Shown in pieces: positions 55,373 to 63,875 of a stretch of DNA of 64,000 nucleotides (the first letter of the stretch is position 1; every line of letters begins with the position of its first letter). The notes below the pieces were generated by a model, which saw nothing but the letters and a program-made list of their open reading frames with translations, was not told the DNA's origin and ran no database searches. A program made the position numbers and the translations under genes. This DNA comes from Hymenobacter montanus (lineage in GTDB: Bacteria > Bacteroidota > Bacteroidia > Cytophagales > Hymenobacteraceae). The DNA is taken from contig NZ_JACXAD010000006.1 in NCBI RefSeq assembly GCF_014699115.1, positions 1 through 64,000 on the forward strand, written 5' to 3'.

Positions 55373-58252
55373 TCAAATCAGGATCCAGCGAATAACAAAT
55401 AGCTCTTTCGTGCTCAACTCCTGCCGCAACTGAGTTTCTACAGTTGATATGAGGTCGTCGCGGCGGCGATCCACCTCGTCCTGGGCTTCGAAGAGGGCGC
55501 GGCGCTTCTGGCTGCGGGTGGCTTCCAATGCCTTCTGCTGTTTCTGGCTCTCTAGCTTGGCTTGCAGAGTAAGGGCGGAAGTGGCGGCGCGTCGCACCTC
55601 TTTCAACTGGCGGTCCAGGTCCTTGAGGTCGCGCTCCAGGGTGAGCTTCTGGTCATCGGCCCAGCCTTCGAGCTTTGCAGCTTCTTCATCAAAAAAGCGG
55701 GCGTTTCGCGCCGAGATGCGGGCTTCCACGCCTGCTTGCAAGCCCACCAGAATGTCGGCCAGCTCCGTCGGCGGGTTAGCGGGCAGGGGCTGGGACAATA
55801 GGCAGCCGGGCAGGCGCAACAGGCGGGCAGCGGTGTCTTCGTCCAGCACCTGGCCAGCATCAGTGCGAGCGGCGCACAGCAGGTATTCCTCAGTCTGGGC
55901 CGGGGTGGCCGCCGTGAAGCAGGAGAGTAGCAGCCAGCCGCTTTGGCCACGCAAAGGTTCTAGGGCGCTGATGCGGCCGTTGTAGCCAGTATAGTTAAAT
56001 TCGATGGTGGCGGGCGGTAGCTGACGGTCCTTGGCCTGCTTCAACAGGGCCAGGGCCAGTGGGTGGCCCAGGCGGTAGTAATGGGCCTCAGCGCTCCGGC
56101 GTGGCATCTCGTAGTGGCCCAGCGGCGGCCGGGGCTCATGGAAGGGGAGTGAGGGCAGTTGGTACAGCCGGAAGCCGCCGGCCGGGTCGTCGGGCACGAA
56201 GTCGGCATAGTCGCGTAGCTCATGACGCGTGAGGCGTAACAGCAGCTCCTCGAAGCGGTTGCGGGCATATTCTGCCTCCGTGGCGCGGGTTCTCAGCTTC
56301 TCCCGCACCTCCTCATCAAAGTGGTCGAGCAACTGCCGCTGGGTGTGCTTCATCACACTGTCTAGCTCGTACTTCAGCTCTTCCTGCAGGCGGTCAAAGG
56401 CGGCCTCAATCTCGGAAGGCTGGCGGCAGGTCTGGTAGATGGCCGCGATGCGCCGCTCGAAGTCTACCCCCGACTCGATGGCTCCCAGAATCTCATCCGA
56501 CGAGCCGAAGGTGCTGTTGAAGAGCTCGAACTTGCTCTGCAGCAAATCGTACACGCGCTGGTCGGCGGCGTTTTTCTCGTTCAGGAAGTTCACTACTACC
56601 ACATCGTGCTTCTGGCCGTAGCGGTGGCAGCGCCCAATGCGCTGCTCAATGCGCTGGGGATTCCAGGGCAAGTCGTAGTTTACCACCAGGGAGCAGAACT
56701 GTAGGTTAATGCCTTCGGCCCCAGCCTCTGTGGCAATCATAATGCGGCCCTGCTCCGAGCGGAAATAATCGACCAGTGCCGAGCGCATATCAGCCGTAGG
56801 AGAGCCAGTGAGGCGGTCGGTGCCCTGATGCCGAGCCTTCCACTGCTGATAGATCTGCCGCGAACCGGGGTCGTTGTTTGTACCATTGAAGAGTACGATT
56901 CCCTCGGCAAACTCACTTTCGCCCAGCAATTGCAATAGATAGTTCTGGGTCTTGCGCGACTCGGTAAACACCAGAGCCTTTTCGGCCGCCCCATTTTCCC
57001 GCGCTCGCCGGAAGGCTTCGCGTAGAGCCACCAGCAGGGCCGTGCCCTTGGCATTTTTCTGGATGGAAGCTGCTAGGTCAGCTAGGGCGGTGAGATCCTT
57101 TATTTCAGTTTCCACCGCCTGCCGTTCGCCCTCGCCCATGATGACTGGCGGCTCCTGCACCTGCCACTCCTCAGCGGTTTCATCGAAGGCCTCGTAGTCT
57201 TCGCCAATCGCATCGGCCAGCGCCTCGGTAAAGTCGTGGCGGGCAAGCCGCCCCCGCAGCCGTTCGGCAATGGTCTGCAACGCTCCCGCAATGGCAAATG
57301 TGGACGAGGCCAGCAGCTTGCGCAGCACCAAAGTGGTGAGGGTGCGCTGGCTGGGCGGCAACGCCTGAAGGTTCTCACGCTGCAGATACTCCGTAACCAG
57401 TTTGTAAAGCTGGTGTTCGTCAGCCTCGGGCTCGAAACGCTGGAGCAGGGGCAGCCGTTTAGTGTACGACACAAAGCCGGCCACGTCCTTGCGCAGGGTG
57501 CGAAAGCACAGGGGCTGCAACCGCGCCTTCAGGTTCTGAAAGGTCTGAGGCTGGTTGAGATTGGCGTACTGCTCCCGAAAGCTCTTGAGGTCACCAAATG
57601 TATGCTCGTCAATCAGACTGATAAGACCATAGAGCTCCAGTAGCGAGTTTTGCAGGGGCGTAGCAGTGAGCAACAGTTTCTCGCGGCCCCTTAGGGCATA
57701 TTTGAGAGTGTTGGCCGTCACGTTTTGGGGCTTGTATACATTGCGCAGGCGGTGAGCCTCGTCTAGTACTACCAAGTCCCAGGCCACGTCCTCCACGTCG
57801 TGTGCCTTGCCGGCTACAAACTGGTAGGAGCAAATCACCACGGCTGGCTCGGCGGGCGCAAACGGCTGGGTGATGCCTGCCATTTTGGCCTCGCGGTAAG
57901 GCTTGGTTTCCAGAATCAGGCAGGGTAGGAAGAACTTCTCCGTCAGCTCTTGGTACCACTGCTTGCGTAGGTTGGCCGGTACGACGACTAGCAGTCGACG
58001 CTTGCGCTCGGCCCATTTTTGGGCCAGCACCAGCCCGGCTTCGATGGTTTTTCCTAAGCCCACCTCATCTGCCAACAGCGCCCCCTTAGCCAGCGGCGAG
58101 CGGAAGGCAAACAAAGCGGCTTCTACTTGGTGCGGATTGAGCGTTACGCGGGCATCCACCAGCGCCGAAGCCAGCTTGTCTTCGCTTTCGGTAGGCAGGC
58201 GGCGGGTAAGCTCGTAGGCGAAGTATTGGGCCTGGTAGTCGGTAGTGGTCAT
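55373..58252 (-). CDS. RapA/SNF2-type helicase, first gene of the defence operon
   Basis: 959 residues from ATG 58252. All SF2 SNF2 motifs are visible: LLADEVGLGKTIEAG (Walker A), VVLDEAHRLRN (DEAH box), LLLTATPLQN, ALVFTESRKTQNYLL, IATEAGAEGINLQ, IEQRIGRCHRYGQKH (motif VI). The C-terminal third ends in a long coiled coil (LERDLKDLDRQLKEVRRAATS, RSQKRRALFEAQDEVDRRRD). Close relatives sit in defence islands, for example with DISARM-like or BREX-like sets. It is the first gene of a four-gene operon: 13 bases separate it from the AIPR gene. Confidence 0.92.
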   Translation of the reverse strand: MTTTDYQAQYFAYELTRRLPTESEDKLASALVDARVTLNPHQVEAALFAFRSPLAKGALLADEVGLGKTIEAGLVLAQKWAERKRRLLVVVPANLRKQWYQELTEKFFLPCLILETKPYREAKMAGITQPFAPAEPAVVICSYQFVAGKAHDVEDVAWDLVVLDEAHRLRNVYKPQNVTANTLKYALRGREKLLLTATPLQNSLLELYGLISLIDEHTFGDLKSFREQYANLNQPQTFQNLKARLQPLCFRTLRKDVAGFVSYTKRLPLLQRFEPEADEHQLYKLVTEYLQRENLQALPPSQRTLTTLVLRKLLASSTFAIAGALQTIAERLRGRLARHDFTEALADAIGEDYEAFDETAEEWQVQEPPVIMGEGERQAVETEIKDLTALADLAASIQKNAKGTALLVALREAFRRARENGAAEKALVFTESRKTQNYLLQLLGESEFAEGIVLFNGTNNDPGSRQIYQQWKARHQGTDRLTGSPTADMRSALVDYFRSEQGRIMIATEAGAEGINLQFCSLVVNYDLPWNPQRIEQRIGRCHRYGQKHDVVVVNFLNEKNAADQRVYDLLQSKFELFNSTFGSSDEILGAIESGVDFERRIAAIYQTCRQPSEIEAAFDRLQEELKYELDSVMKHTQRQLLDHFDEEVREKLRTRATEAEYARNRFEELLLRLTRHELRDYADFVPDDPAGGFRLYQLPSLPFHEPRPPLGHYEMPRRSAEAHYYRLGHPLALALLKQAKDRQLPPATIEFNYTGYNGRISALEPLRGQSGWLLLSCFTAATPAQTEEYLLCAARTDAGQVLDEDTAARLLRLPGCLLSQPLPANPPTELADILVGLQAGVEARISARNARFFDEEAAKLEGWADDQKLTLERDLKDLDRQLKEVRRAATSALTLQAKLESQKQQKALEATRSQKRRALFEAQDEVDRRRDDLISTVETQLRQELSTKELFVIRWILI

Positions 58253-58255
58253 CAA

Positions 58256-58701
58256 ATACAGTTTCTGGCCTTGTAAATCTATGCCAATTTATTGTCAACA
58301 ATCATTGCCATCCAGGCCTAGTTCAACAGATAACGCTGGTTTTAAGCGTAGGCTTAGTAGTGTCCTCAATGCCCGGCCTAGAATAATTCCAGTTGATTAT
58401 TACATGAGAGTTCACCTACCTGACCACGTTTTCCTTAATGTGGTGCAGCCCGATTGCCCACAGCATTTCCTACCCAAAGTGCCGATTCGTAGAGCGCAGC
58501 ACGTTCGAATTTGCCACTGTAGCATAATCACTTCCACCCTGGTCACGGCCGCGTAGTACCACACGCTGTACAACTGCTCCTCGAAGGCCTGCGGAAAGCA
58601 GAATGATAGGAACCGCTTAGCTTCTTCGCCAGCACCACCATAAACCCACTGATAAGTCCAGGTATTAGCGCTGGTAAAGCCGGTTTCGGCCAAAAGCAAA
58701 A
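58256..58701. other. Intergenic, upstream of the defence operon
   Basis: 446 bases. The minus strand near 58262-58300 has AT-rich sequence with TTGACA and TAGATTTA that could be a promoter for the operon, but spacing is off. A short minus-strand frame (58412-58699) with GAGEEAKRFLSFCFPQAFEEQL is unlike known families. No integrase or att repeat seen. Confidence 0.35.
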
Positions 58702-58749
58702 AAGCCTCAAAAACCGCATCCGCGAACAGATTTGCAGCTTTTGAGGCTT
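58702..58749 (-). terminator. Terminator downstream of tRNA-Leu
   Basis: AAGCCTCAAAA (58702-58712) and TTTTGAGGCTT (58739-58749) pair perfectly; on the minus strand the stem is followed by TTTTTT. It lies 31 bases after the tRNA 3' end. Confidence 0.8.
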
Positions 58750-58779
58750 GAATTGGGGATGGTCGTTAGACCTTACTAG

Positions 58780-58861
58780 TACCCGGAGCCGGAGTCGAAC
58801 CGGCACACCTTGCGGTATTGGTGTTTGAGACCAACGCGTCTACCGGTTCCGCCATCCGGGC
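58780..58861 (-). tRNA. tRNA-Leu, anticodon CAA
   Basis: Reading the minus strand: acceptor GCCCGGA pairs with TCCGGGT at the 3' side (one G-T pair), the D arm has GGTAGACGC, the anticodon loop CTCAAAC carries CAA between GGT/ACC stem ends, a long variable arm follows (as in class II tRNAs), and the T loop contains GGTTCGACTCC. Decodes UUG. It borders the defence island, whose 3' side lies downstream of this tRNA. Confidence 0.92.
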
Positions 58862-58899
58862 AGGATGAGTTTCATCAGAACATATCCGCTCTGCCGGTA

Positions 58900-59439
58900 T
58901 CAGGAGCGGGCTGCAAAGGTAGCTACTTGCTGCTGGATGCGCAACAGATACCGCTTTTTTAGGTAGTAGGTGCGGATTTGCTCCAGCGCGGCCGGGCGGT
59001 GGTCAGCCGGGAGCTGCTCATAGCCAGCGAGTACGGGCTCAATGCCGACGTCGAGCGTATTGGCTAAGGCCTGGACTTCGGCGGCTATGCGGGACTGGGC
59101 GGCAGCATCAGGGTCGTTTTCCAGGTCCATCAGTTGCTCGTTGAGCTCCATCATGTCCATCAGGAACTCGGGCGGCAGCTGCTCCTGCTTACCTTCCGCC
59201 AGCAGGCCGTGCTGGCGGAGAATGTAGGCCATGCGCAGGTCGGCGTCGGACAGGGTCCGGTAAGCATCGGTGTTGAGGGTGGCCTCCCGCAGCATGGCAG
59301 CCTGATTTTCGGCTGAAGACGTGGCGTGGAAGTCGGGGTGGGTTTCGCGGCTCTTAGCGTAATAAAGCCGTTTGAGGGCGGCCTCGTCGGGCCGAAACGA
59401 TTCGGGCAGGCCGTAGAAGGTGAAGTAGTCGAGGGGCAT
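58900..59439 (-). CDS. hscB: Fe-S cluster co-chaperone HscB
   Basis: 179 residues from ATG 59439, giving the usual start MPLDYFTFYGLPESF; a frame extends ten codons upstream. The J-domain carries YAKSRETHPDFH with the HPD motif. The C-terminal helical domain ELNEQLMDLENDPD...RTYYLKKRYLLRIQQQV binds the scaffold. It helps HscA release Fe-S clusters from IscU. No isc genes are adjacent. Confidence 0.93.
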   Translation of the reverse strand: MPLDYFTFYGLPESFRPDEAALKRLYYAKSRETHPDFHATSSAENQAAMLREATLNTDAYRTLSDADLRMAYILRQHGLLAEGKQEQLPPEFLMDMMELNEQLMDLENDPDAAAQSRIAAEVQALANTLDVGIEPVLAGYEQLPADHRPAALEQIRTYYLKKRYLLRIQQQVATFAARS

Positions 59440-59479
59440 AGGGCAGGAAGAAGGGCGGTCGGAAGACAACTGTATACGG

Positions 59480-59767
59480 CTACAACACCGGATTCACCGA
59501 AAAGGCTACGGGCGGGGCCGCGAACAGCCGCTTGGTGGCCGGCCACACCTCGCCAAACAAGGCCGATTTCCGGTACGCGGCGAGCGCGGCCGCATCGTCC
59601 CAATGGCTGTAAGTGCAGTAGATGGCGGGGTTGTCGGCGTCCTGCCACAGCTCGAGGTGGCGGCAGCCGGGCTGCTGCCGGATGCGGTTTTCGGAGGCGT
59701 GAAAAAGGGCCAGGAAAGCCGGGACGTGCTCCGGGGCGAACGTCATGCGGACAAGACGAATCAGCAT
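59480..59767 (-). CDS. ABM-domain monooxygenase-like protein
   Basis: 95 residues of the antibiotic biosynthesis monooxygenase / YgiN type: MLIRLVRMTFAPEHVPAFLALFHASENRIRQQPGCRHLELW, then YCTYSHWDDAAALAAYRKS. These dimeric ferredoxin-like proteins oxidise quinones or degrade haem; which is unknown here. It begins upstream of hscB on the same strand with 40 bases between and may be co-transcribed. Confidence 0.88.
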   Translation of the reverse strand: MLIRLVRMTFAPEHVPAFLALFHASENRIRQQPGCRHLELWQDADNPAIYCTYSHWDDAAALAAYRKSALFGEVWPATKRLFAAPPVAFSVNPVL

Positions 59768-60005
59768 GGGATGATGGGGATAGACGGGGAATTGATTTAA
59801 GGGTTAGCTGAGCGGCTAAATTTATAACCACTCGTGAGTGGTCTCGCTTAGCAGGGGCATATAAGGCCAATTTTATAATCACTCGCGGACTCGCAGAGTC
59901 CGCGTTACGGACAGGGTTGGCTGGGCAAATGGCCAACTTATGGCCCCAACGGGCCGTAAATGTCCGCCACTACTCCTTTCTTTTCACCATTTGCTATTCT
60001 CTCTC

Positions 60006-60212
60006 ATGCGACTCCCCATTTCCCGCCCGGCCGTGTTCGCCTGGCTCGTGGCTCCGGCCCTGGCCGGCAGCTTGTTGGTAAGCAGCTGCAACAGCAAACC
60101 CACCGAAACCGAAGCCGACAAAACGGCCACCGTGGTGCCGAGCGACACCAACGCGGCCTCCGACAGCGCCGCTACCACCGCTCCTGATTCCGCCGGTGCA
60201 GCCAGTAAGTAA
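60006..60212 (+). CDS. Small lipoprotein, low complexity
   Basis: 68 residues from ATG 60006. The signal peptide ends in LLVSSC, a lipobox, so it is anchored in a membrane. The mature part is Thr/Ser/Ala/Asp-rich (ETEADKTATVVPSDTNAASD). No domain and no known role. A terminator follows 66 bases after the stop. Confidence 0.7.
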   Translation: MRLPISRPAVFAWLVAPALAGSLLVSSCNSKPTETEADKTATVVPSDTNAASDSAATTAPDSAGAASK

Positions 60213-60277
60213 AGCGTCCGGGCACTGAGCCAAGGCTCAGGCCCAATTAGCCGAGCTCCGGCCGTCGGCTCTTCAGC

Positions 60278-60310
60278 AAAAGCCCCAAATCAAACGATTT
60301 GGGGCTTTTT
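60278..60310. terminator. Bidirectional terminator
   Basis: AAAAGCCCCAAATC and GATTTGGGGCTTTT pair perfectly around a 4-base loop, followed by T. It serves the convergent lipoprotein gene and the SAM adenosyltransferase gene. Confidence 0.88.
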
Positions 60311-60338
60311 TATAGGGACAATTAAGTAAGCGCGCACC

Positions 60339-61109
60339 TTATTCCACGGTGAACCGGACGTCCACCTGCGAATCGAAATGCAGGCCCAGCAGCTCCGAGG
60401 CATTGCCCTGGCAGATCCCCAGGCACAAGCAGTTCTGGCTGTTGAACACGACCACGGCCTCGCCGGGTGGCACGGCCGAGAAGTGGGGGTGCAGCTCGCG
60501 CACCACGTCGCGCCCGAAGTGCACGGCAAAGCCCCGGCCGTGGCCGACAGCCTCGACGGCGGTGCGGGAGATGTTAGTAATTAGGTTGCCGTAGTGGTCC
60601 ACGTGGGCTACGTGGCCGGTGATGCGGTGGTCTTGCAGGCGCACCTGGCGGTTGTTCAGCTGATGAAATTTTGTGACGACGGGGCCGAGGCGGTTGAGGG
60701 GCTCGCCCTGGGCCAGGGCCACGGCGGCGGGCAGCAGCACGTCGCGGGTGGGGGAGGGGGTGACGGCGGCCGGCAGGGCCACCAGCTCCGCGGGCTGCCC
60801 GTTGGTGAGCAAGGCGAGGATGCCATTGTCGGCGGCGACGAAATAATGACCCGCGAAAAGCGCGGCCTGCCAGCCCGGCTCGGGCCCGGCCCCGTGGTCG
60901 TCGACGCCGATGACGTGCACGGTGCCCGGCGGGAAATCCCGAAATACCGCCTGGAGAACATGAACGGCGTGCGCGATGTTGAAGGGCTCAACGCCGTGGC
61001 TGATATCGACCACGGTTGTCGTCGGCGCCAGTTGCAACAGCCGCGCCTTCAGCGCCGCCACGTAATGGTCGCGGTAGCCAAAATCTGTCAGCAAAGTTAT
61101 CAAGCCCAT
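60339..61109 (-). CDS. S-adenosyl-L-methionine hydroxide adenosyltransferase family
   Basis: 256 residues from ATG 61109, where MGLITLLTDFGYRDHYVAAL is the standard start. Members (formerly DUF62, related to fluorinase/chlorinase) split SAM with water to adenosine and methionine. Signature motifs are ITLLTDFG, DISHGVEPFNIAHAVHVL, VHVIGVDDHG, FVAADNGILALL and VDHYGNLITNI. No special halide residues can be judged. Complete length. Confidence 0.93.
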   Translation of the reverse strand: MGLITLLTDFGYRDHYVAALKARLLQLAPTTTVVDISHGVEPFNIAHAVHVLQAVFRDFPPGTVHVIGVDDHGAGPEPGWQAALFAGHYFVAADNGILALLTNGQPAELVALPAAVTPSPTRDVLLPAAVALAQGEPLNRLGPVVTKFHQLNNRQVRLQDHRITGHVAHVDHYGNLITNISRTAVEAVGHGRGFAVHFGRDVVRELHPHFSAVPPGEAVVVFNSQNCLCLGICQGNASELLGLHFDSQVDVRFTVE

Positions 61110-61160
61110 GCCCGCCGTTGCGTAGTTTTTCGTAGTATTGTTCATTCACCCGAACTAGGG

Positions 61161-61168
61161 CAAAAGTA
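61161..61168 (-). promoter_or_regulatory. Putative -7 box of the SAM adenosyltransferase promoter
   Basis: TACTTTTG on the minus strand matches TAnnTTTG and lies 52 bases before the ATG at 61109. TTTC lies about 16 bases upstream where -33 is expected. Confidence 0.5.
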
Positions 61169-61237
61169 GCCGGTTTGGGGTGAAAGCGGGCCTTTTTTGT
61201 CTCCCTTTTCTTTTCCCCTCTTCCCCTCTCTTCCAAC

Positions 61238-62338
61238 TTGGTCGAAAAAATCATCACCCTCGAAAACATGTCTCTGGTCGATTTCCTCGGCCCCGACAAC
61301 CAAAACATTCGCCAGCTGGCCGCCGCATTCCCCGGCTCCAAAATCATCAGCCGCGGCAACGAAATCAAAATCCAGGGCCAGACGGAAGTTATTGCTCGCA
61401 TCAACGACCTGCTTTCCTCGCTCATCGAGCACTACCACCAGTACGGTCAGATTACCGACAAGACCGTGAACCAGTACCTGTCCGCCACCAGCGAAGAGGC
61501 GGAAGGTCGCGTGCTGGCCGCCTCGCCCGACGTCATTCTATTCGGGGCCAAGGGCGGCGTGATCAAAGCCAAAACCCCCAACCAACAACGCCTGGTCGAC
61601 ACCGTAATGGCGCACGACCTGACCTTTACGCTGGGTCCAGCCGGCACGGGTAAAACCTACATTTCGGTGGCCCTGGCCGTGCGGGCGCTCAAGAACAAGG
61701 AGGTAAAGAAAATCATCATCTCCCGCCCCGTGGTCGAAGCCGGCGAAAGCCTCGGTTTTCTACCCGGCGACATGAAGGAGAAGGTCGACCCCTACCTCCG
61801 CCCAATTTACGACGCTCTGGAAGACATGATCCCGGCCGAAAAGCTGAAGTTTTTCCAGGAAAACAAAATCATTGAAATCGCCCCCCTGGCCTACATGCGC
61901 GGCCGGACGCTGAACAACGCCTTCGTGCTGCTCGACGAGGCCCAGAACACCACGCCCTCGCAGCTGAAAATGTTCCTGACCCGCATGGGCCCCACCGCCA
62001 AGGTGATGGTGAACGGCGACCGCAGCCAGATCGACTTGCCCACCCGCCAGAAGTCGGGCCTGATGCAGGCGCTGGACATTCTGAAGAACGTGCCAGGCAT
62101 CGGCTACGTCGAAATGTCTTCCGAGGACGTAGTGCGCCACCGCCTAGTGAGGCAAATCGTGGAGGCCTACGATAAGTTCGACACCGAAGAAATGACTCGC
62201 CAGGCCCAGCAGAATGGTAGCCAGCGCCGCGACGAGCGCCACGAGCGCCGCCTGCGGGAGTTACACGCGCAGGAAAGCGGCTTGCCCGCTCCCGAAACCG
62301 AGCCTGAATTGCCGGTAAACCACGAGCAGGCCCTGTAA
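61238..62338 (+). CDS. phoH: PhoH family P-loop ATPase
   Basis: 366 residues from a TTG start that encodes VEKIITLENMSLVDFLGPD, the conserved N-terminus of the Bacteroidota PhoH group; an ATG inside (61268) would remove part of it. ATPase motifs: LGPAGTGKTYISVALAV (Walker A), FVLLDEAQNTTPSQLKMFLTRMG (Walker B), MVNGDRSQIDLP. It probably acts on RNA with YbeY, as in E. coli YbeZ. The C-terminus adds a charged tail (RRDERHERRLRELHAQ). A terminator follows. Confidence 0.93.
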   Translation: MVEKIITLENMSLVDFLGPDNQNIRQLAAAFPGSKIISRGNEIKIQGQTEVIARINDLLSSLIEHYHQYGQITDKTVNQYLSATSEEAEGRVLAASPDVILFGAKGGVIKAKTPNQQRLVDTVMAHDLTFTLGPAGTGKTYISVALAVRALKNKEVKKIIISRPVVEAGESLGFLPGDMKEKVDPYLRPIYDALEDMIPAEKLKFFQENKIIEIAPLAYMRGRTLNNAFVLLDEAQNTTPSQLKMFLTRMGPTAKVMVNGDRSQIDLPTRQKSGLMQALDILKNVPGIGYVEMSSEDVVRHRLVRQIVEAYDKFDTEEMTRQAQQNGSQRRDERHERRLRELHAQESGLPAPETEPELPVNHEQAL

Positions 62339-62344
62339 AGCCCC

Positions 62345-62375
62345 AAGCCCTGGCAACTAGCCAGGGCTTTTTTGT
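62345..62375 (+). terminator. Intrinsic terminator of phoH
   Basis: AAGCCCTGGC and GCCAGGGCTT pair perfectly around a 5-base loop, followed by TTTTTT. Confidence 0.88.
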
Positions 62376-62395
62376 GGAAGCCAACGCTATTTAGA

Positions 62396-62645
62396 TCCTT
62401 TATCTGATAGATGGTTGCTTCGGCGGCGTCCGATAAGCATTCGAAGTCGCGACTCAGGCGCCGGTTCCACTGCCACCAGCTGCTGGAGCGTTTCACGACC
62501 CAGCGCGTGGGGGCTGGGGAAACGCCGCGGTGCCGCTGAGCCCGGGTGCCGTTCCCAAGCGCCAGCCGCAGTGGGTCCGCGTCCACTCGGCCAGGGGGGC
62601 GTCGTAACCGGCATCGGCGAGGACCAGGGCCAAGCGTAACGTCCT
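62396..62645 (-). pseudogene. IS5-family transposase remnant, frameshifted
   Basis: On the minus strand one frame reads LALVLADAGYDAPLAEWTRTHCGWRLGTA and a second frame continues TRWVVKRSSSWWQWNRRLSRDFECLSDAAEATIY. Together these are the C-terminal part of IS5/IS427-type DDE transposases (ADxGYD..., RRWVVERTFAWLxRNRRLSKDYE), so the gene has lost its N-terminus and carries at least one frameshift. No terminal repeats were identified. Confidence 0.75.
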
Positions 62646-62907
62646 GCTCTAGGGTGTGTAGACAATCACCGACTTTTACCGGGTGCGACGATATGGAACT
62701 CTAACGATGCGGAATGAGCGCGCTTGGCGCCGCTTTCGGAGTTGGTGGCTGCGCTTGTCTGAAAGTCTTTTCTGCCGCTTGATAAGCGACTCGTTGCACT
62801 TTTTCGAACGAAAAAAACTTTTTCAAACGCGGGTGCAAGGTTACGCCCTGCTCCGCGTCCAGCCCTTCGGGAGCCAGCTTCTTTTCCTCACGCCTTTCCC
62901 TTCCATC

Positions 62908-63705
62908 ATGAAACGCATTGCCCTCACGCTTTTCCCTTTGCTCACCGTCGCCTCGGCCACCGCACTCACCAGTGCCCGCATGATGAGTTCGCCTAGGGCG
63001 CCTAACCCGGGCGTCGCCAACGTACCCGTGGTGGTGGAGCTGTTCACTTCGGAAGGCTGCTCGTCCTGCCCCGCGGCCGACGCCGCGCTGCGGGAGCTCG
63101 AAACCAGCCAGTCGCTGACCGGTGTCGAAGTCATCGCCCTCGGCCAGCACGTCGATTACTGGAACCGGCTCGGCTGGAAAGACCCGTTCTCCTCGCCCGA
63201 GTTCACCGAGCGCCAGCGCGAGTACGCTAAGGGCTTCGGCGAGGGCACCTACACCCCGCAGGCCGTGGTGAACGGCACCTACGAGTTCGTGGGCAGCAGC
63301 CAGGAACTGGCCGAAACCGTGCTCAAAGCCGCCAAAGCCCCCCGCGCCACGGTGAGCTTGGCCCGCGCCGCCAATGGCGCCCTGGCCGTGAACGTGTCGC
63401 AGCTACCCGCCGGCACCAAAGCCGCCGACGTGCTACTGGCCCTCACCGAAGCCGGCTTGTCGTCGCAAGTGGGCCGGGGCGAAAACTCGGGCCGCCTTCT
63501 GCGCCACGCCTCGGTGGTGCGCGCCCTGCGCCCGCTGGGCACCGTGCGCGCCGATGGCACCTTCATGGCCACCGTGCCCCTGGACCTGGCCCGCCAATGG
63601 AACCCCCGGAACCTGCGCGCCGTGGTGCTGGTGCAGGAGCACGCCTCGCGGCACATCGTGGGCGTGGGGGCATTGGCACTGGCTGGGGGTGCGGCGCTGA
63701 ATTAA
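62908..63705 (+). CDS. DUF1223 secreted thioredoxin-like protein
   Basis: 265 residues from ATG 62908, after the transposase remnant. Signal peptide MKRIALTLFPLLTVASATAL. The family block VVVELFTSEGCSSCPAADAALREL with CSSC, then ALGQHVDYWNRLGWKDPFSSPEFTERQREYA, TYTPQAVVNG and GRENSGRLLRHASVVRAL are the DUF1223 signatures. The CSSC motif suggests a redox role in the periplasm. The frame runs upstream through the remnant but the signal peptide fixes this start. Confidence 0.9.
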   Translation: MKRIALTLFPLLTVASATALTSARMMSSPRAPNPGVANVPVVVELFTSEGCSSCPAADAALRELETSQSLTGVEVIALGQHVDYWNRLGWKDPFSSPEFTERQREYAKGFGEGTYTPQAVVNGTYEFVGSSQELAETVLKAAKAPRATVSLARAANGALAVNVSQLPAGTKAADVLLALTEAGLSSQVGRGENSGRLLRHASVVRALRPLGTVRADGTFMATVPLDLARQWNPRNLRAVVLVQEHASRHIVGVGALALAGGAALN

Positions 63706-63875
63706 TTGAGGCACCGCACCCCCGCAATCTGGTCACCAGCCTACTATCTTTCGATAGCGCCGCGACAGCCCTCAGCATCAGCGGCTTTTGGGGGAGCCAT
63801 AGCCTCATCCGTTCCGACGAGCGGTTCCCTGGCAGACTGACTTACTTCTTCGTTTTACCTTTTTCAGCACTTAGT

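Noticed and set aside
49093..58252. DISARM or BREX system
   Set aside because: No DrmA/DrmB-like DUF1998, no phospholipase D, no PglX/PglZ or BrxC genes; only the SNF2-type helicase is shared.
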